From CAG-103 sp045112425 (GTDB lineage: Bacteria; Bacillota; Clostridia; Oscillospirales; Oscillospiraceae), in contig JBGUHV010000149.1 in assembly GCA_045112425.1 (NCBI GenBank), positions 1 through 8,482 on the forward strand: a stretch of DNA of 8,482 nt, in the 5' to 3' direction. Under the pieces are notes generated by a model that saw only the letters and a program-made list of their open reading frames with translations, was not told the DNA's origin and did no database searches. Position 1 is the first letter of the stretch, and every line of letters starts with the position of its first letter. This document shows, piece after piece, positions 1-5,484 of the stretch. A program made the position numbers and the translations under genes.

Positions 1-2
1 CC

Positions 3-341
3 TATGTGGCGGATCCCTATGCGCTGGACTTTGAGCGCATCGGCCCCGCCTTTGAGCATCATCCCGTGTTTCCGGATCGTGTCAACACGGAGTTCATTCA
101 AATTGTGGATGCGCACACGCTCAAAATGCGCGTCTGGGAACGCGGCAGCGGAGAGACCTTTGCCTGCGGCACCGGTGCGAGCGCGGCGCTTGCCGTCACG
201 GCAAAGCTCGGCCTCTGCGCCGATGAGGCGGATCTGATCCTGCGCGGGGGCACGCTGCACATTGAATGGAACAGAGAGACCAATTTGCTCTATATGACCG
301 GTCCTGCGAAATTTGTATTTGACGGAGAGGTGGAGATCTGA
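3..341 (+). CDS. dapF: Diaminopimelate epimerase, C-terminal part (5' end outside window)
   Basis: DapF interconverts LL- and meso-2,6-diaminopimelate in the cytoplasm, the step that supplies meso-DAP for peptidoglycan and for lysine. The reading frame is open from the window edge, and 112 codons are visible of a protein that is usually about 275 residues, so this is roughly the C-terminal 40%. The diagnostic stretch is ERGSGETFACGTGASA. Its cysteine (codon 165-167) corresponds to the second of the two catalytic cysteines that form the thiolate pair of the family, and the GTGA part binds the substrate carboxylate. The end, with a G-G-T-L-H-I-E-W pattern, also matches DapF. The TGA stop directly abuts the ATG of the next gene, so the two are probably co-transcribed and translationally coupled. 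The first catalytic cysteine lies outside the window and cannot be checked. Confidence 0.95.
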   Translation, partial: YVADPYALDFERIGPAFEHHPVFPDRVNTEFIQIVDAHTLKMRVWERGSGETFACGTGASAALAVTAKLGLCADEADLILRGGTLHIEWNRETNLLYMTGPAKFVFDGEVEI

Positions 342-1022
342 ATGCGCAAAATCATCGGTGCTCCGGAGGAGCTGTATGCAAAGATCGCAGCGGAGTTTGC
401 CGCTGCCGCTGAGAAGAATCCGAGCGGCGCGTTTGCCTTTACGGCGGTGGATGTGCCTGCCGGTGCGCTTGAGGCGATTGCGGCCTCCGGCGCGGACTTT
501 TCCGCAGCGCAGGCTTTCAACGCCTGTGAGTATGTCGGCGAAGCTGCGGCGGGGGAGCATTCTCAGGCTGCCGCGCTGAACGCTGCGCTGTATGAAAAAA
601 CCCCCTTTGCCGCCGTGCACGTGCCCACGGAAGGGGAGGACTATGATGCTGCCATTCGTGAAGCGGGCGGGCTGGAGCTCGTTCTGCTCGGCATCGGCGA
701 GCGCGGTCACGTTGCCTTCTGCGAGCCCGGCGCGGAATTCGGTTCCGAGACCTTCACGATGAAGCTCGCGGAGATCACGCGAAAGAATGCAGCGGAGGAA
801 TTCGGTTCGCCGGATGAGACGCCGACGCACGGCGTCACCATGGGCATCTCCACGCTGCTTGCGGCAAAGCGGATTCTGCTGATTGCCTGCGGGGAGGAAA
901 AGGCCAACGCCGCACAGAAAACGATTGAGGGCAGACCCGAGACGTTTATTCCCGCTTCCTTCCTGCAGCTGCACACGGATGTGACCGTTTTTCTGGATCC
1001 GGACGCTGCATCCAAACTGTAA
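342..1022 (+). CDS. NagB-like sugar-phosphate isomerase/deaminase homologue with altered active site
   Basis: This 226-residue protein belongs to the glucosamine-6-phosphate deaminase (NagB) fold. Matches are FNACEYVG at 59-66 (NagB FNMDEYVG), LGIGERGHVAFCEPG at 116-130 (NagB GGVGNDGHIAFNEP), a THGVTMGISTLL stretch at 162-173 and SFLQLHTDVTVFLD near the C-terminus. Several residues that matter in E. coli NagB differ. The catalytic base Asp72 aligns with Cys62, Asp141 with Arg121 and Asn147 with Cys127, while His143 (His123) and Glu148 (Glu128) are kept. The N-terminal phosphate-binding loop (GLPTGSTP type) is not recognisable around 33-44. It is also shorter than NagB (about 265 residues). 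It is therefore unlikely to be a normal deaminase; it may act on another substrate, bind a ligand or be degenerate. The ATG follows the dapF stop with no gap, and GGAG lies 6 bases upstream. No terminator is visible before the tRNA promoter. Confidence 0.8.
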   Translation: MRKIIGAPEELYAKIAAEFAAAAEKNPSGAFAFTAVDVPAGALEAIAASGADFSAAQAFNACEYVGEAAAGEHSQAAALNAALYEKTPFAAVHVPTEGEDYDAAIREAGGLELVLLGIGERGHVAFCEPGAEFGSETFTMKLAEITRKNAAEEFGSPDETPTHGVTMGISTLLAAKRILLIACGEEKANAAQKTIEGRPETFIPASFLQLHTDVTVFLDPDAASKL

Positions 1023-1044
1023 CCGAAAAAATATGAAAAGGCTC

Positions 1045-1072
1045 TTGACTTTTTCAATCTTTCTGTTATAAT
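1045..1072 (+). promoter_or_regulatory. Sigma-A-type promoter of the tRNA-Leu gene
   Basis: TTGACT (1045-1050) and a perfect TATAAT (1067-1072) are separated by 16 bases. The expected transcription start near 1079-1081 leaves a short leader of about 20 bases before the mature tRNA 5' end at 1102. The promoter begins only about 22 bases after the stop of the NagB-like gene. Confidence 0.85.
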
Positions 1073-1101
1073 TACTTCTGCGCTTGAGAGAGCGCAGATA
1101 T

Positions 1102-1186
1102 GCGAGAGTGCTGGAATAGGTAGACAGGCACGTTTGAGGGGCGTGTGTCAACCGACGTGGGAGTTCAAGTCTCCTCTCTCGCACCA
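1102..1186 (+). tRNA. tRNA-Leu (anticodon GAG), CCA encoded
   Basis: The sequence folds as a class II tRNA. The acceptor stem is GCGAGAG (1102-1108) with CTCTCGC (1176-1182), then discriminator A and encoded CCA (1184-1186). The D stem is CTG/CAG (1111-1113 and 1125-1127). The anticodon stem is CACGT/GCGTG (1129-1133 and 1141-1145, with one G-U pair). The seven-base loop TTGAGGG places the anticodon GAG at 1136-1138, reading CUC and CUU leucine codons. A long variable arm (GTC-AACC-GAC, 1147-1156) is typical of tRNA-Leu, and the T arm (1159-1175) carries TTCAAGT. The gene stands alone with its own promoter and terminator. Confidence 0.96.
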
Positions 1187-1190
1187 AAAA

Positions 1191-1218
1191 CCCGCTGATT
1201 TCGGTCAGCGGGTTTTTT
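1191..1218 (+). terminator. Rho-independent terminator after tRNA-Leu
   Basis: CCCGCTGA (1191-1198) pairs perfectly with TCAGCGGG (1205-1212) around a six-base loop and is followed by six T residues (1213-1218). An A run before the stem extends pairing with the T run. It starts 5 bases after the tRNA CCA and could also end read-through transcripts from dapF and the NagB-like gene. Confidence 0.93.
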
Positions 1219-1302
1219 CTGTCTCAGCTTTTTTGCAGATGGTCATACGATTGCCCCCCCTGAATCAGTGCAGCACACTGTTCTGTGTTTGAAAATGAGG
1301 AG

Positions 1303-1331
1303 TTGCGCCAGAGCCCTTCCTTCGGTATAAT
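1303..1331 (+). promoter_or_regulatory. Promoter of the TPR/DUF4037 operon
   Basis: TTGCGC (1303-1308) and TATAAT (1326-1331) have an optimal 17-base spacer. Transcription would begin near 1338, giving a leader of about 25 bases before the ATG at 1363. The preceding bases from the tRNA terminator to here (1219-1302) contain a run of seven C residues and nothing else recognisable. Confidence 0.8.
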
Positions 1332-1362
1332 ACATCCAAACCAGTTTGAAAGGCGGATTGCC

Positions 1363-2205
1363 ATGAGTCAGAATCAGAAACCGCTTGGCCCCGAGGATTA
1401 CGAAGAGCCTCAGTGCCTGCTCTGCGGCGAGCCCTACGGCGCCGAGCCGAAGCCGGAGCCAATCCCGCAGCAGCGCGTGGTGCAGAAGCTCGATGAATAT
1501 ATGAGCCGCCGCGATTATGACGGCGCGGAGCGCCATCTGCTTTATTGGCTCGAGGAGGCAAAGCGTGTGCGTGACCTGCGCGGAGAGCTTCTTGTGCACA
1601 ATGAGCTCATCGGGCACTACCGCAAGGTGTCGAACGGCGATGCTGCCTTTGCGCACATTGACGAAGCGCTCAAGCTCCTCGATGAGCTCGATTTTGAGGG
1701 CTCTGTCAGCGCCGGAACGACCTATGTCAATTCCGCCACAGCCTGCAGCGCTTTCGGCGAAAACGAGCGTGCGCTCGCGCTGTTTGAGAGAGCGCGCGCG
1801 GTCTATGAGGCGAACCCCGATACGAGAAAGCACCTGCTCGGCGGCTTGTATAACAACATGGCGCTCGCCTGTCAGGCGCTCGGCAGATATCCGGAGGCGT
1901 TCGAGCTCTATGAAAAGGCTATGACCGTCATGCAGGACGTCGCAGGCGGCGTGCTGGAGCAGGCGATCACCTGTCTCAACATGGCGGACGCGGTTGCTGC
2001 CCAGCAGGGTCTGGAGGCAGGGGAGATGCGCATCTTCCAGCTGCTCGATCAGGCGTATGAGCTCCTGCACGATGAATCCGCGCCGCGAGACGGCTATTAT
2101 GCCTTTGTGTGCGAAAAATGCGCGCCGAGCTTTTCCTATTACGGCTATTTCCTCGCGGCGGAGGAACTGCAGAAAACCGCGGAGGCGATCTATGAACGGC
2201 CTTGA
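1363..2205 (+). CDS. Tetratricopeptide-repeat protein of unknown function with terminal CxxC pairs
   Basis: A 280-residue soluble protein with no signal peptide or membrane segment. Helical TPR-like units run from about residue 38 to 270, with typical positions such as YNNMALACQALGRYPEAFEL around 163-182 and NSATACSAFGENERALALFE around 123-142. TPR units usually form a scaffold that binds a partner protein or peptide. Two CxxC pairs sit near the ends, C18/C21 (CLLCG) and C250/C253 (CEKC), which could bind a metal ion or form disulfides. I chose ATG 1363 because AGGCGG lies 8 bases upstream and the promoter -10 box lies at 1326-1331; the in-frame GTG at 1285 would put the start before the transcription start. 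The end overlaps the next gene by 14 bases, so the two products are probably made together and may interact. The specific function is not known to me. Confidence 0.85.
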   Translation: MSQNQKPLGPEDYEEPQCLLCGEPYGAEPKPEPIPQQRVVQKLDEYMSRRDYDGAERHLLYWLEEAKRVRDLRGELLVHNELIGHYRKVSNGDAAFAHIDEALKLLDELDFEGSVSAGTTYVNSATACSAFGENERALALFERARAVYEANPDTRKHLLGGLYNNMALACQALGRYPEAFELYEKAMTVMQDVAGGVLEQAITCLNMADAVAAQQGLEAGEMRIFQLLDQAYELLHDESAPRDGYYAFVCEKCAPSFSYYGYFLAAEELQKTAEAIYERP

Positions 2206-3133
2206 GCTCTCCCGCGCCTTTTATGAGGAGTGCGGCAGGCCGATGCTGGAGGAACAGTTTTCGGCGCTGATGCCGTATCTCGCGGCAGGCCTGTTCGGCA
2301 GCGGGTCGGAGTGCTTCGGGTATGACGATGCGGTTTCGCGCGATCATGATTTTGAGCCCGGGTTCTGCCTCTTCCTCCCGGAGGAATCGGTGGTAGACCG
2401 CAGAACGGCGTTCCTGCTCGAGCGGGCGTATGCCAAGCTGCCGCGCTCGTTTCGGGGCGTTGATCGCCCGGTGCTGCAGCCGGTCGGCGGCGCCAGACAC
2501 GGCGTGTTTCGCACCCCGGAGTTCTTTCAAAAGCTGACCGGATCGCCGGACGGCATGTTGGATCTGTATAATTGGCTTTCCATCCCGGAGCAGGCGCTCG
2601 CGGAGGCCACAAACGGGGAGCTCTATTTCGATTCGTTCGGCGAGGTCTCCCGCATCCGAAGCGCGCTGCGGTATTTCCCGGAGGATGTGCGCCGCAAAAA
2701 GCTTGCCGGGCGTCTGCTGCTCATGGAGCAGTCCGGGCAGTATAACTATGCGCGCTGCCTCTCCCACGGGGAGACGGGAGCTGCCCAGCTCGCGGCGGGG
2801 GAGTTTGTGTCAAGCGCCATGTCCGTTGTCTTCCTGCTCAATCGCCGCTATCAGCCGTATTATAAATGGCGCTTTCGTGCCCTTCGTGCGCTGGATCGGC
2901 TCTCCGATCTTGCGAAGTCAATGGAAGAGCTTCTGACCACCGGCAACGATCCCGATCAGGCGGAGCGGAAGACGCAGCAAATCGAGGCGATCTGCAGCGC
3001 TGTGCGCGCAGAGCTGGAGCTGCAGGGCTTGTCCAACGCGGCGGGAGATGATCTCGAGCGCCATGCGTACGCGGTGAATGATTCGATTGAAAACAGCGAG
3101 CTGCGCAATCTGCATGTTTTGGCGGCAGTCTGA
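2192..3133 (+). CDS. DUF4037-type nucleotidyltransferase-like protein
   Basis: A 313-residue soluble protein. Residues 36-53 carry GSGSECFGYDDAVSRDHD, in which GS (38-39) followed 11 residues later by DHD (51-53) is the signature of the nucleotidyltransferase (DNA polymerase beta-like) fold: the GS holds the NTP phosphates and the two aspartates bind metal. The overall sequence resembles the family I know as DUF4037, which has no established substrate. The remaining two thirds is mostly helical, with conserved-looking patches such as QSGQYNYARCLSHGE around 238-252 and AYAVNDSIENSELRNLH near the end. The ATG at 2192 has GGAGG (2181-2185) at good spacing and overlaps the TPR gene by 14 bases; the open frame extends further upstream but only inside the TPR gene. 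What it modifies, if anything, cannot be read from the sequence. It ends one base before a strong terminator. Confidence 0.85.
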   Translation: MNGLELSRAFYEECGRPMLEEQFSALMPYLAAGLFGSGSECFGYDDAVSRDHDFEPGFCLFLPEESVVDRRTAFLLERAYAKLPRSFRGVDRPVLQPVGGARHGVFRTPEFFQKLTGSPDGMLDLYNWLSIPEQALAEATNGELYFDSFGEVSRIRSALRYFPEDVRRKKLAGRLLLMEQSGQYNYARCLSHGETGAAQLAAGEFVSSAMSVVFLLNRRYQPYYKWRFRALRALDRLSDLAKSMEELLTTGNDPDQAERKTQQIEAICSAVRAELELQGLSNAAGDDLERHAYAVNDSIENSELRNLHVLAAV

Positions 3134-3163
3134 AAAAAGGGTGAAGCATTGCTTCACCCTTTT
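3134..3163. terminator. Bidirectional terminator between DUF4037 gene and E1-like gene
   Basis: GGGTGAAGC (3139-3147) pairs with GCTTCACCC (3151-3159) around the loop ATT, flanked by an A run (3134-3138) and a T run (3160-3163). The symmetry lets it work on both strands. It begins immediately after the plus-strand TGA stop (3131-3133) and ends immediately before the minus-strand TAG stop (3164-3166). Confidence 0.93.
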
Positions 3164-3829
3164 CTAAATATGATAGCTCTCGAGCTCCATGTTCAGCAGA
3201 TCAAAGCACCAGACTCGTCCGGTTTCCACTGCTCGTCCGGCGAGCAGCTGCGTGCAGAGCGAGGCCTGCATCGCCGCGCAGAGCGCGGGCGTGAAGGGGA
3301 GAGAGGCCTTGCTTTCGCTGCCGTCCGAGGGGTAGAGCTTATCCATGAGCATGTCTCCGGGCAGGGAGACCGCCGCCTGCGCAACCCAGCCCTGAATCGC
3401 GCCGTGCACCAGCGGAATGCCGGATGCGCTGCAGCTGTCGCTGAGGATGCGTCTGGAAGCGGAATTGTCCAGCGCGTCCAGCGCAAGATCACAGTCCGCG
3501 AGAAGCTGAGCGGCGTTTTTCGCTGAGAGATGTTCTGGAACCGCCTCAATGGAAACGTCCGGATTGATAAGCTTTCCACGCGAAGCTGCTGCACGGACCT
3601 TTTTTGTGCCAATCAGCTCCGGCGCGGAAAGCAGCTGTCGGTTGAGATTGGATGCTTCAAACACATCGCCGTCCGCGACGCGGATTTTACCGACGCCAAG
3701 ACGGGCGAGGTATTCCAGCAGGTAGCCGCCGAGGCCGCCGCAGCCGGCGATGAACACGGTCTTCTCCCGTATGAATTTGAGTTCGGTCTCGGTCAAAGCG
3801 CCGAGCATGCGGTCATATCTCTCCAACAT
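3164..3829 (-). CDS. E1-like MoeB/ThiF/HesA-family adenylyltransferase
   Basis: These enzymes use ATP to adenylate the C-terminal Gly-Gly of a ubiquitin-fold sulfur carrier (MoaD or ThiS), so that sulfur can be loaded for cofactor synthesis. The 221-residue protein has the nucleotide loop AGCGGLGG (28-35), the acidic end of the next strand ADGD (52-55), the family motif NLNRQLL (61-67) with its Asn and Arg, lysines in GTKKVRA (74-80) and ALDN (119-122) matching the metal-binding Asp of MoeB. The zinc-binding CxxC pairs of E. coli MoeB/ThiF are absent, and there is no rhodanese domain; this is the short form that I associate with Clostridia. The start has AGGAG 8 bases upstream on the minus strand. 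A partner MoaD-like protein is encoded at 5230-5484, so tungsten or molybdenum cofactor work is more likely than thiamine synthesis. No convincing promoter was found for it. Confidence 0.88.
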   Translation of the reverse strand: MLERYDRMLGALTETELKFIREKTVFIAGCGGLGGYLLEYLARLGVGKIRVADGDVFEASNLNRQLLSAPELIGTKKVRAAASRGKLINPDVSIEAVPEHLSAKNAAQLLADCDLALDALDNSASRRILSDSCSASGIPLVHGAIQGWVAQAAVSLPGDMLMDKLYPSDGSESKASLPFTPALCAAMQASLCTQLLAGRAVETGRVWCFDLLNMELESYHI

Positions 3830-3870
3830 GCGATCATCTCCTGACAGTTACTGCAGAGTGTTGCAGAATA

Positions 3871-3892
3871 AATTGACAATTCCGTGTCATTT
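3871..3892. promoter_or_regulatory. Imperfect inverted repeat, candidate operator
   Basis: AATTGACA (3871-3878) and TGTCATTT (3885-3892) are inverted copies matching at 7 of 8 positions, with TGACA-N6-TGTCA as the perfect core. The site lies one base upstream of the -35 box of the alcohol dehydrogenase promoter and within the 135-base region shared with the divergent E1-like gene. It resembles a dimeric regulator site, but I cannot assign it to a known regulator; it does not match Rex or FNR consensus well. Confidence 0.45.
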
Positions 3893-3893
3893 G

Positions 3894-3921
3894 TTGACTT
3901 TCCATAGCGGAATGCTATAAT
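3894..3921 (+). promoter_or_regulatory. Promoter of the alcohol dehydrogenase gene
   Basis: TTGACT (3894-3899) and TATAAT (3916-3921) are separated by 16 bases. The start of transcription would be near 3928, giving a leader of about 37 bases that contains the ribosome binding site GGAGG (3952-3956). Confidence 0.82.
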
Positions 3922-3964
3922 GAAAATCAGCAATGACCTTTATTAAAGAGTGGAGGATTTTGTC

Positions 3965-5176
3965 ATGGGAAAACTGTTGAATGCGTATTATCGCTGCTAT
4001 CAGTGGGTCTTTAACATCGGCGCGCATTTTCTGCGCTGGCGCAGACCAATCCAGGTCTCCGGCATTGGAAGCGCGGGGAAGATCCCTGAAATCCTGAAAA
4101 AAGAGGGCGTCACAAAGCCGATCATCGTCACCGGCCCGAGCGTCGGCAAGAAGCTCGCGCCGATTGTGACCGCTGCGCTGGATGCTGCCGGCATTCCCTG
4201 GGTCATGTTCGCCGAGGTCGAGGCCAATCCCCGCGTCAGCACGGTGGAAAAGGTTCGCTCCATGTATCTGGAAAACGGCTGCGACGGCTTCATTGCCATC
4301 GGCGGCGGCTCTCCCATGGACTCTGCCAAGGCCGCTGCGGCACGTGTTGTACGTCCGAATAAGCCGGTTGGCAAGATGGCGGGTCTGCTTCGCGTGCTGA
4401 AGAAGCTGCCGCCCTTTATCGCCGTTCCCACCACGGCCGGCACCGGCTCGGAGACGACGATTGCCGCCGTCATTACTGACGATGAGACGCATCATAAATA
4501 TGCTGTGATGGACTTGGCGCTCGTGCCGAAATATGCCGTGCTCGATCCGGAGATGACGCGCGGTCTGCCGCCGAAGATCACCGCCGCCACAGGTATGGAC
4601 GCGCTGACCCACGCGGTGGAGGCCTATGTTTGCTGGACGTATAACACGAAGGAGAGTCTGCAGTGCGCCGAAGAGGCGACTGTGGCGATCTTCAAGTACC
4701 TTGAGCGCGCCTACCAGAACGGCGACGATATGGAAGCCCGCACGGAAATGCTGGTCGCTTCCTTCAAGGCAGGCTTTGCCTTCACGCGCGCCGGCGTCGG
4801 CAACGTGCACGCCATTGCGCACACGCTCGGTGGTCTTTATAACACCCCGCATGGACTGGCGAACGCCGTCATTCTTCCCATCGTGCTCGAGGATTATGGC
4901 GAGGCGGTCTATCCGAGGCTCTCGCGCCTCGCGGAGCTCACCGGCGTCTGCACCTCCGGCTCTCAGGAGGAGAAGGCAAAGGCGTTTATCAAGGAGATTC
5001 GCGCCATGAACCAGCGCATGGACATTCCCACCGGCTTCGATCACATTCAGGAGAAGGATATCCCGCAGATGATCGAATGGGCGCTGAAGGAGGCCAACCC
5101 CTTCTATCCCGTTCCCGTTGTGTATGATTACGCGCGCTGCGAAAAGGTGATTCACCGCATCATCAACGAAGCGTAA
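3965..5176 (+). CDS. Iron-type (group III) alcohol dehydrogenase
   Basis: Cytoplasmic NAD(P)-dependent dehydrogenase that would interconvert an alcohol and its aldehyde or ketone. The 403-residue length fits the family. Motifs in order are GGGSPMDSAKA (113-123, cofactor phosphate loop), PTTAGTGSE (155-163), and TGMDALTHAVEAY (209-221) and VHAIAHTLGGLYNTPHG (281-297) for the metal site. The expected metal ligands are Asp212, His216, His282 and His296, with the same 4- and 14-residue spacings as in E. coli FucO, so the site looks intact. A hydrophobic, aromatic N-terminal stretch (1-27) precedes the core. ATG 3965 is preferred over the in-frame GTG at 3950 because GGAGG lies 8 bases upstream of the ATG. 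It has its own promoter, diverges from the E1-like gene and converges on the MoaD-like gene. Substrate unknown; pairing with AOR suggests aldehyde/alcohol exchange. Confidence 0.95.
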   Translation: MGKLLNAYYRCYQWVFNIGAHFLRWRRPIQVSGIGSAGKIPEILKKEGVTKPIIVTGPSVGKKLAPIVTAALDAAGIPWVMFAEVEANPRVSTVEKVRSMYLENGCDGFIAIGGGSPMDSAKAAAARVVRPNKPVGKMAGLLRVLKKLPPFIAVPTTAGTGSETTIAAVITDDETHHKYAVMDLALVPKYAVLDPEMTRGLPPKITAATGMDALTHAVEAYVCWTYNTKESLQCAEEATVAIFKYLERAYQNGDDMEARTEMLVASFKAGFAFTRAGVGNVHAIAHTLGGLYNTPHGLANAVILPIVLEDYGEAVYPRLSRLAELTGVCTSGSQEEKAKAFIKEIRAMNQRMDIPTGFDHIQEKDIPQMIEWALKEANPFYPVPVVYDYARCEKVIHRIINEA

Positions 5177-5190
5177 CCGCTTGTTTGCTG

Positions 5191-5222
5191 AAAACCCCAC
5201 CGGCGCCGCCGGTGGGGTTTTT
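5191..5222. terminator. Bidirectional terminator between alcohol dehydrogenase and MoaD-like genes
   Basis: CCCCACCGGC (5195-5204) pairs with GCCGGTGGGG (5208-5217) around the loop GCC. AAAA (5191-5194) and TTTTT (5218-5222) flank the stem, so a U-tract forms on either strand. It serves the two convergent genes ending at 5176 and 5230. Confidence 0.95.
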
Positions 5223-5229
5223 CTGTTGG

Positions 5230-5484
5230 TCAGCCGCCGGCCACGGCGGGAAAGAGGTAGACGGTGTCGCCCGGCTGCAGTGCGGCGTTCGGGCCGGCTG
5301 CGATCCCGTTCACGGCGATGCGGCAGCCCTTGAGCGTTTTGAGCGTGATGCAGGTGTCCGGCTGCTTTGCCTGAATGGCCTCCAGCACGGGGGCGTAGAG
5401 CTCCTTCACGCGAGACGCCTCTGCCTGCACCGCCTTCACGCCGCTGTCAATGCGCAGCGTGCCGAAAAGCTTCACGGTGATCAT
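5230..5484 (-). CDS. MoaD-like ubiquitin-fold sulfur carrier
   Basis: An 84-residue beta-grasp protein: it starts MITVKLFGTLR, has AVNG at 57-60 and ALQPGDTVYLFP at 68-79, and ends in the exposed Gly-Gly tail AVAGG. In this family the terminal glycine is adenylated by a MoeB/ThiF-type enzyme and converted to a thiocarboxylate that gives sulfur to molybdopterin. The length and the LFPAVAGG end favour MoaD over ThiS, which is shorter, and no thiamine genes are present. Its ATG overlaps the TGA of the AOR gene in an ATGA arrangement (5481-5484), so it is translated by coupling with AOR. This suggests a carrier dedicated to the AOR cofactor rather than the general cellular MoaD; the large subunit partner MoaE is not in the window. 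The E1-like protein at 3164-3829 is the obvious activating enzyme. Confidence 0.92.
   Translation of the reverse strand: MITVKLFGTLRIDSGVKAVQAEASRVKELYAPVLEAIQAKQPDTCITLKTLKGCRIAVNGIAAGPNAALQPGDTVYLFPAVAGG

Noticed and set aside
1266..1288. Short inverted repeats (CAGTG/CACTG and ACAC/GTGT) upstream of the TPR operon promoter
   Set aside because: The arms are only four or five bases and overlap in conflicting ways; this is expected by chance.
1285..1362. Upstream GTG start extending the TPR gene by 26 codons
   Set aside because: The promoter -35 and -10 boxes lie inside this extension, so the transcript would start after the GTG.
1243..2767. Two overlapping minus-strand open frames opposite the TPR and DUF4037 genes
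   Set aside because: Low-complexity Arg/Ala/Leu-rich translations mirroring the plus-strand codons; the plus-strand genes have promoters, ribosome binding sites and a terminator in the right places.
3873..3878. Perfect TTGACA as a -35 box for the alcohol dehydrogenase gene
   Set aside because: No -10 box lies 16-18 bases downstream; the TTGACT at 3894 pairs properly with TATAAT. The TTGACA is better read as one arm of the inverted repeat.
3887..5200. 437-codon open frame on the minus strand opposite the alcohol dehydrogenase gene
   Set aside because: It covers a gene whose family motifs are all intact on the plus strand; the reverse frame shows no domain and would span the terminator side and promoter of the real gene.
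5230..5484. ThiS (thiamine sulfur carrier) as identity of the 84-residue protein
   Set aside because: It is longer than usual ThiS, has the MoaD-like LFPAVAGG end, and is coupled to an AOR gene with no thiamine genes nearby.
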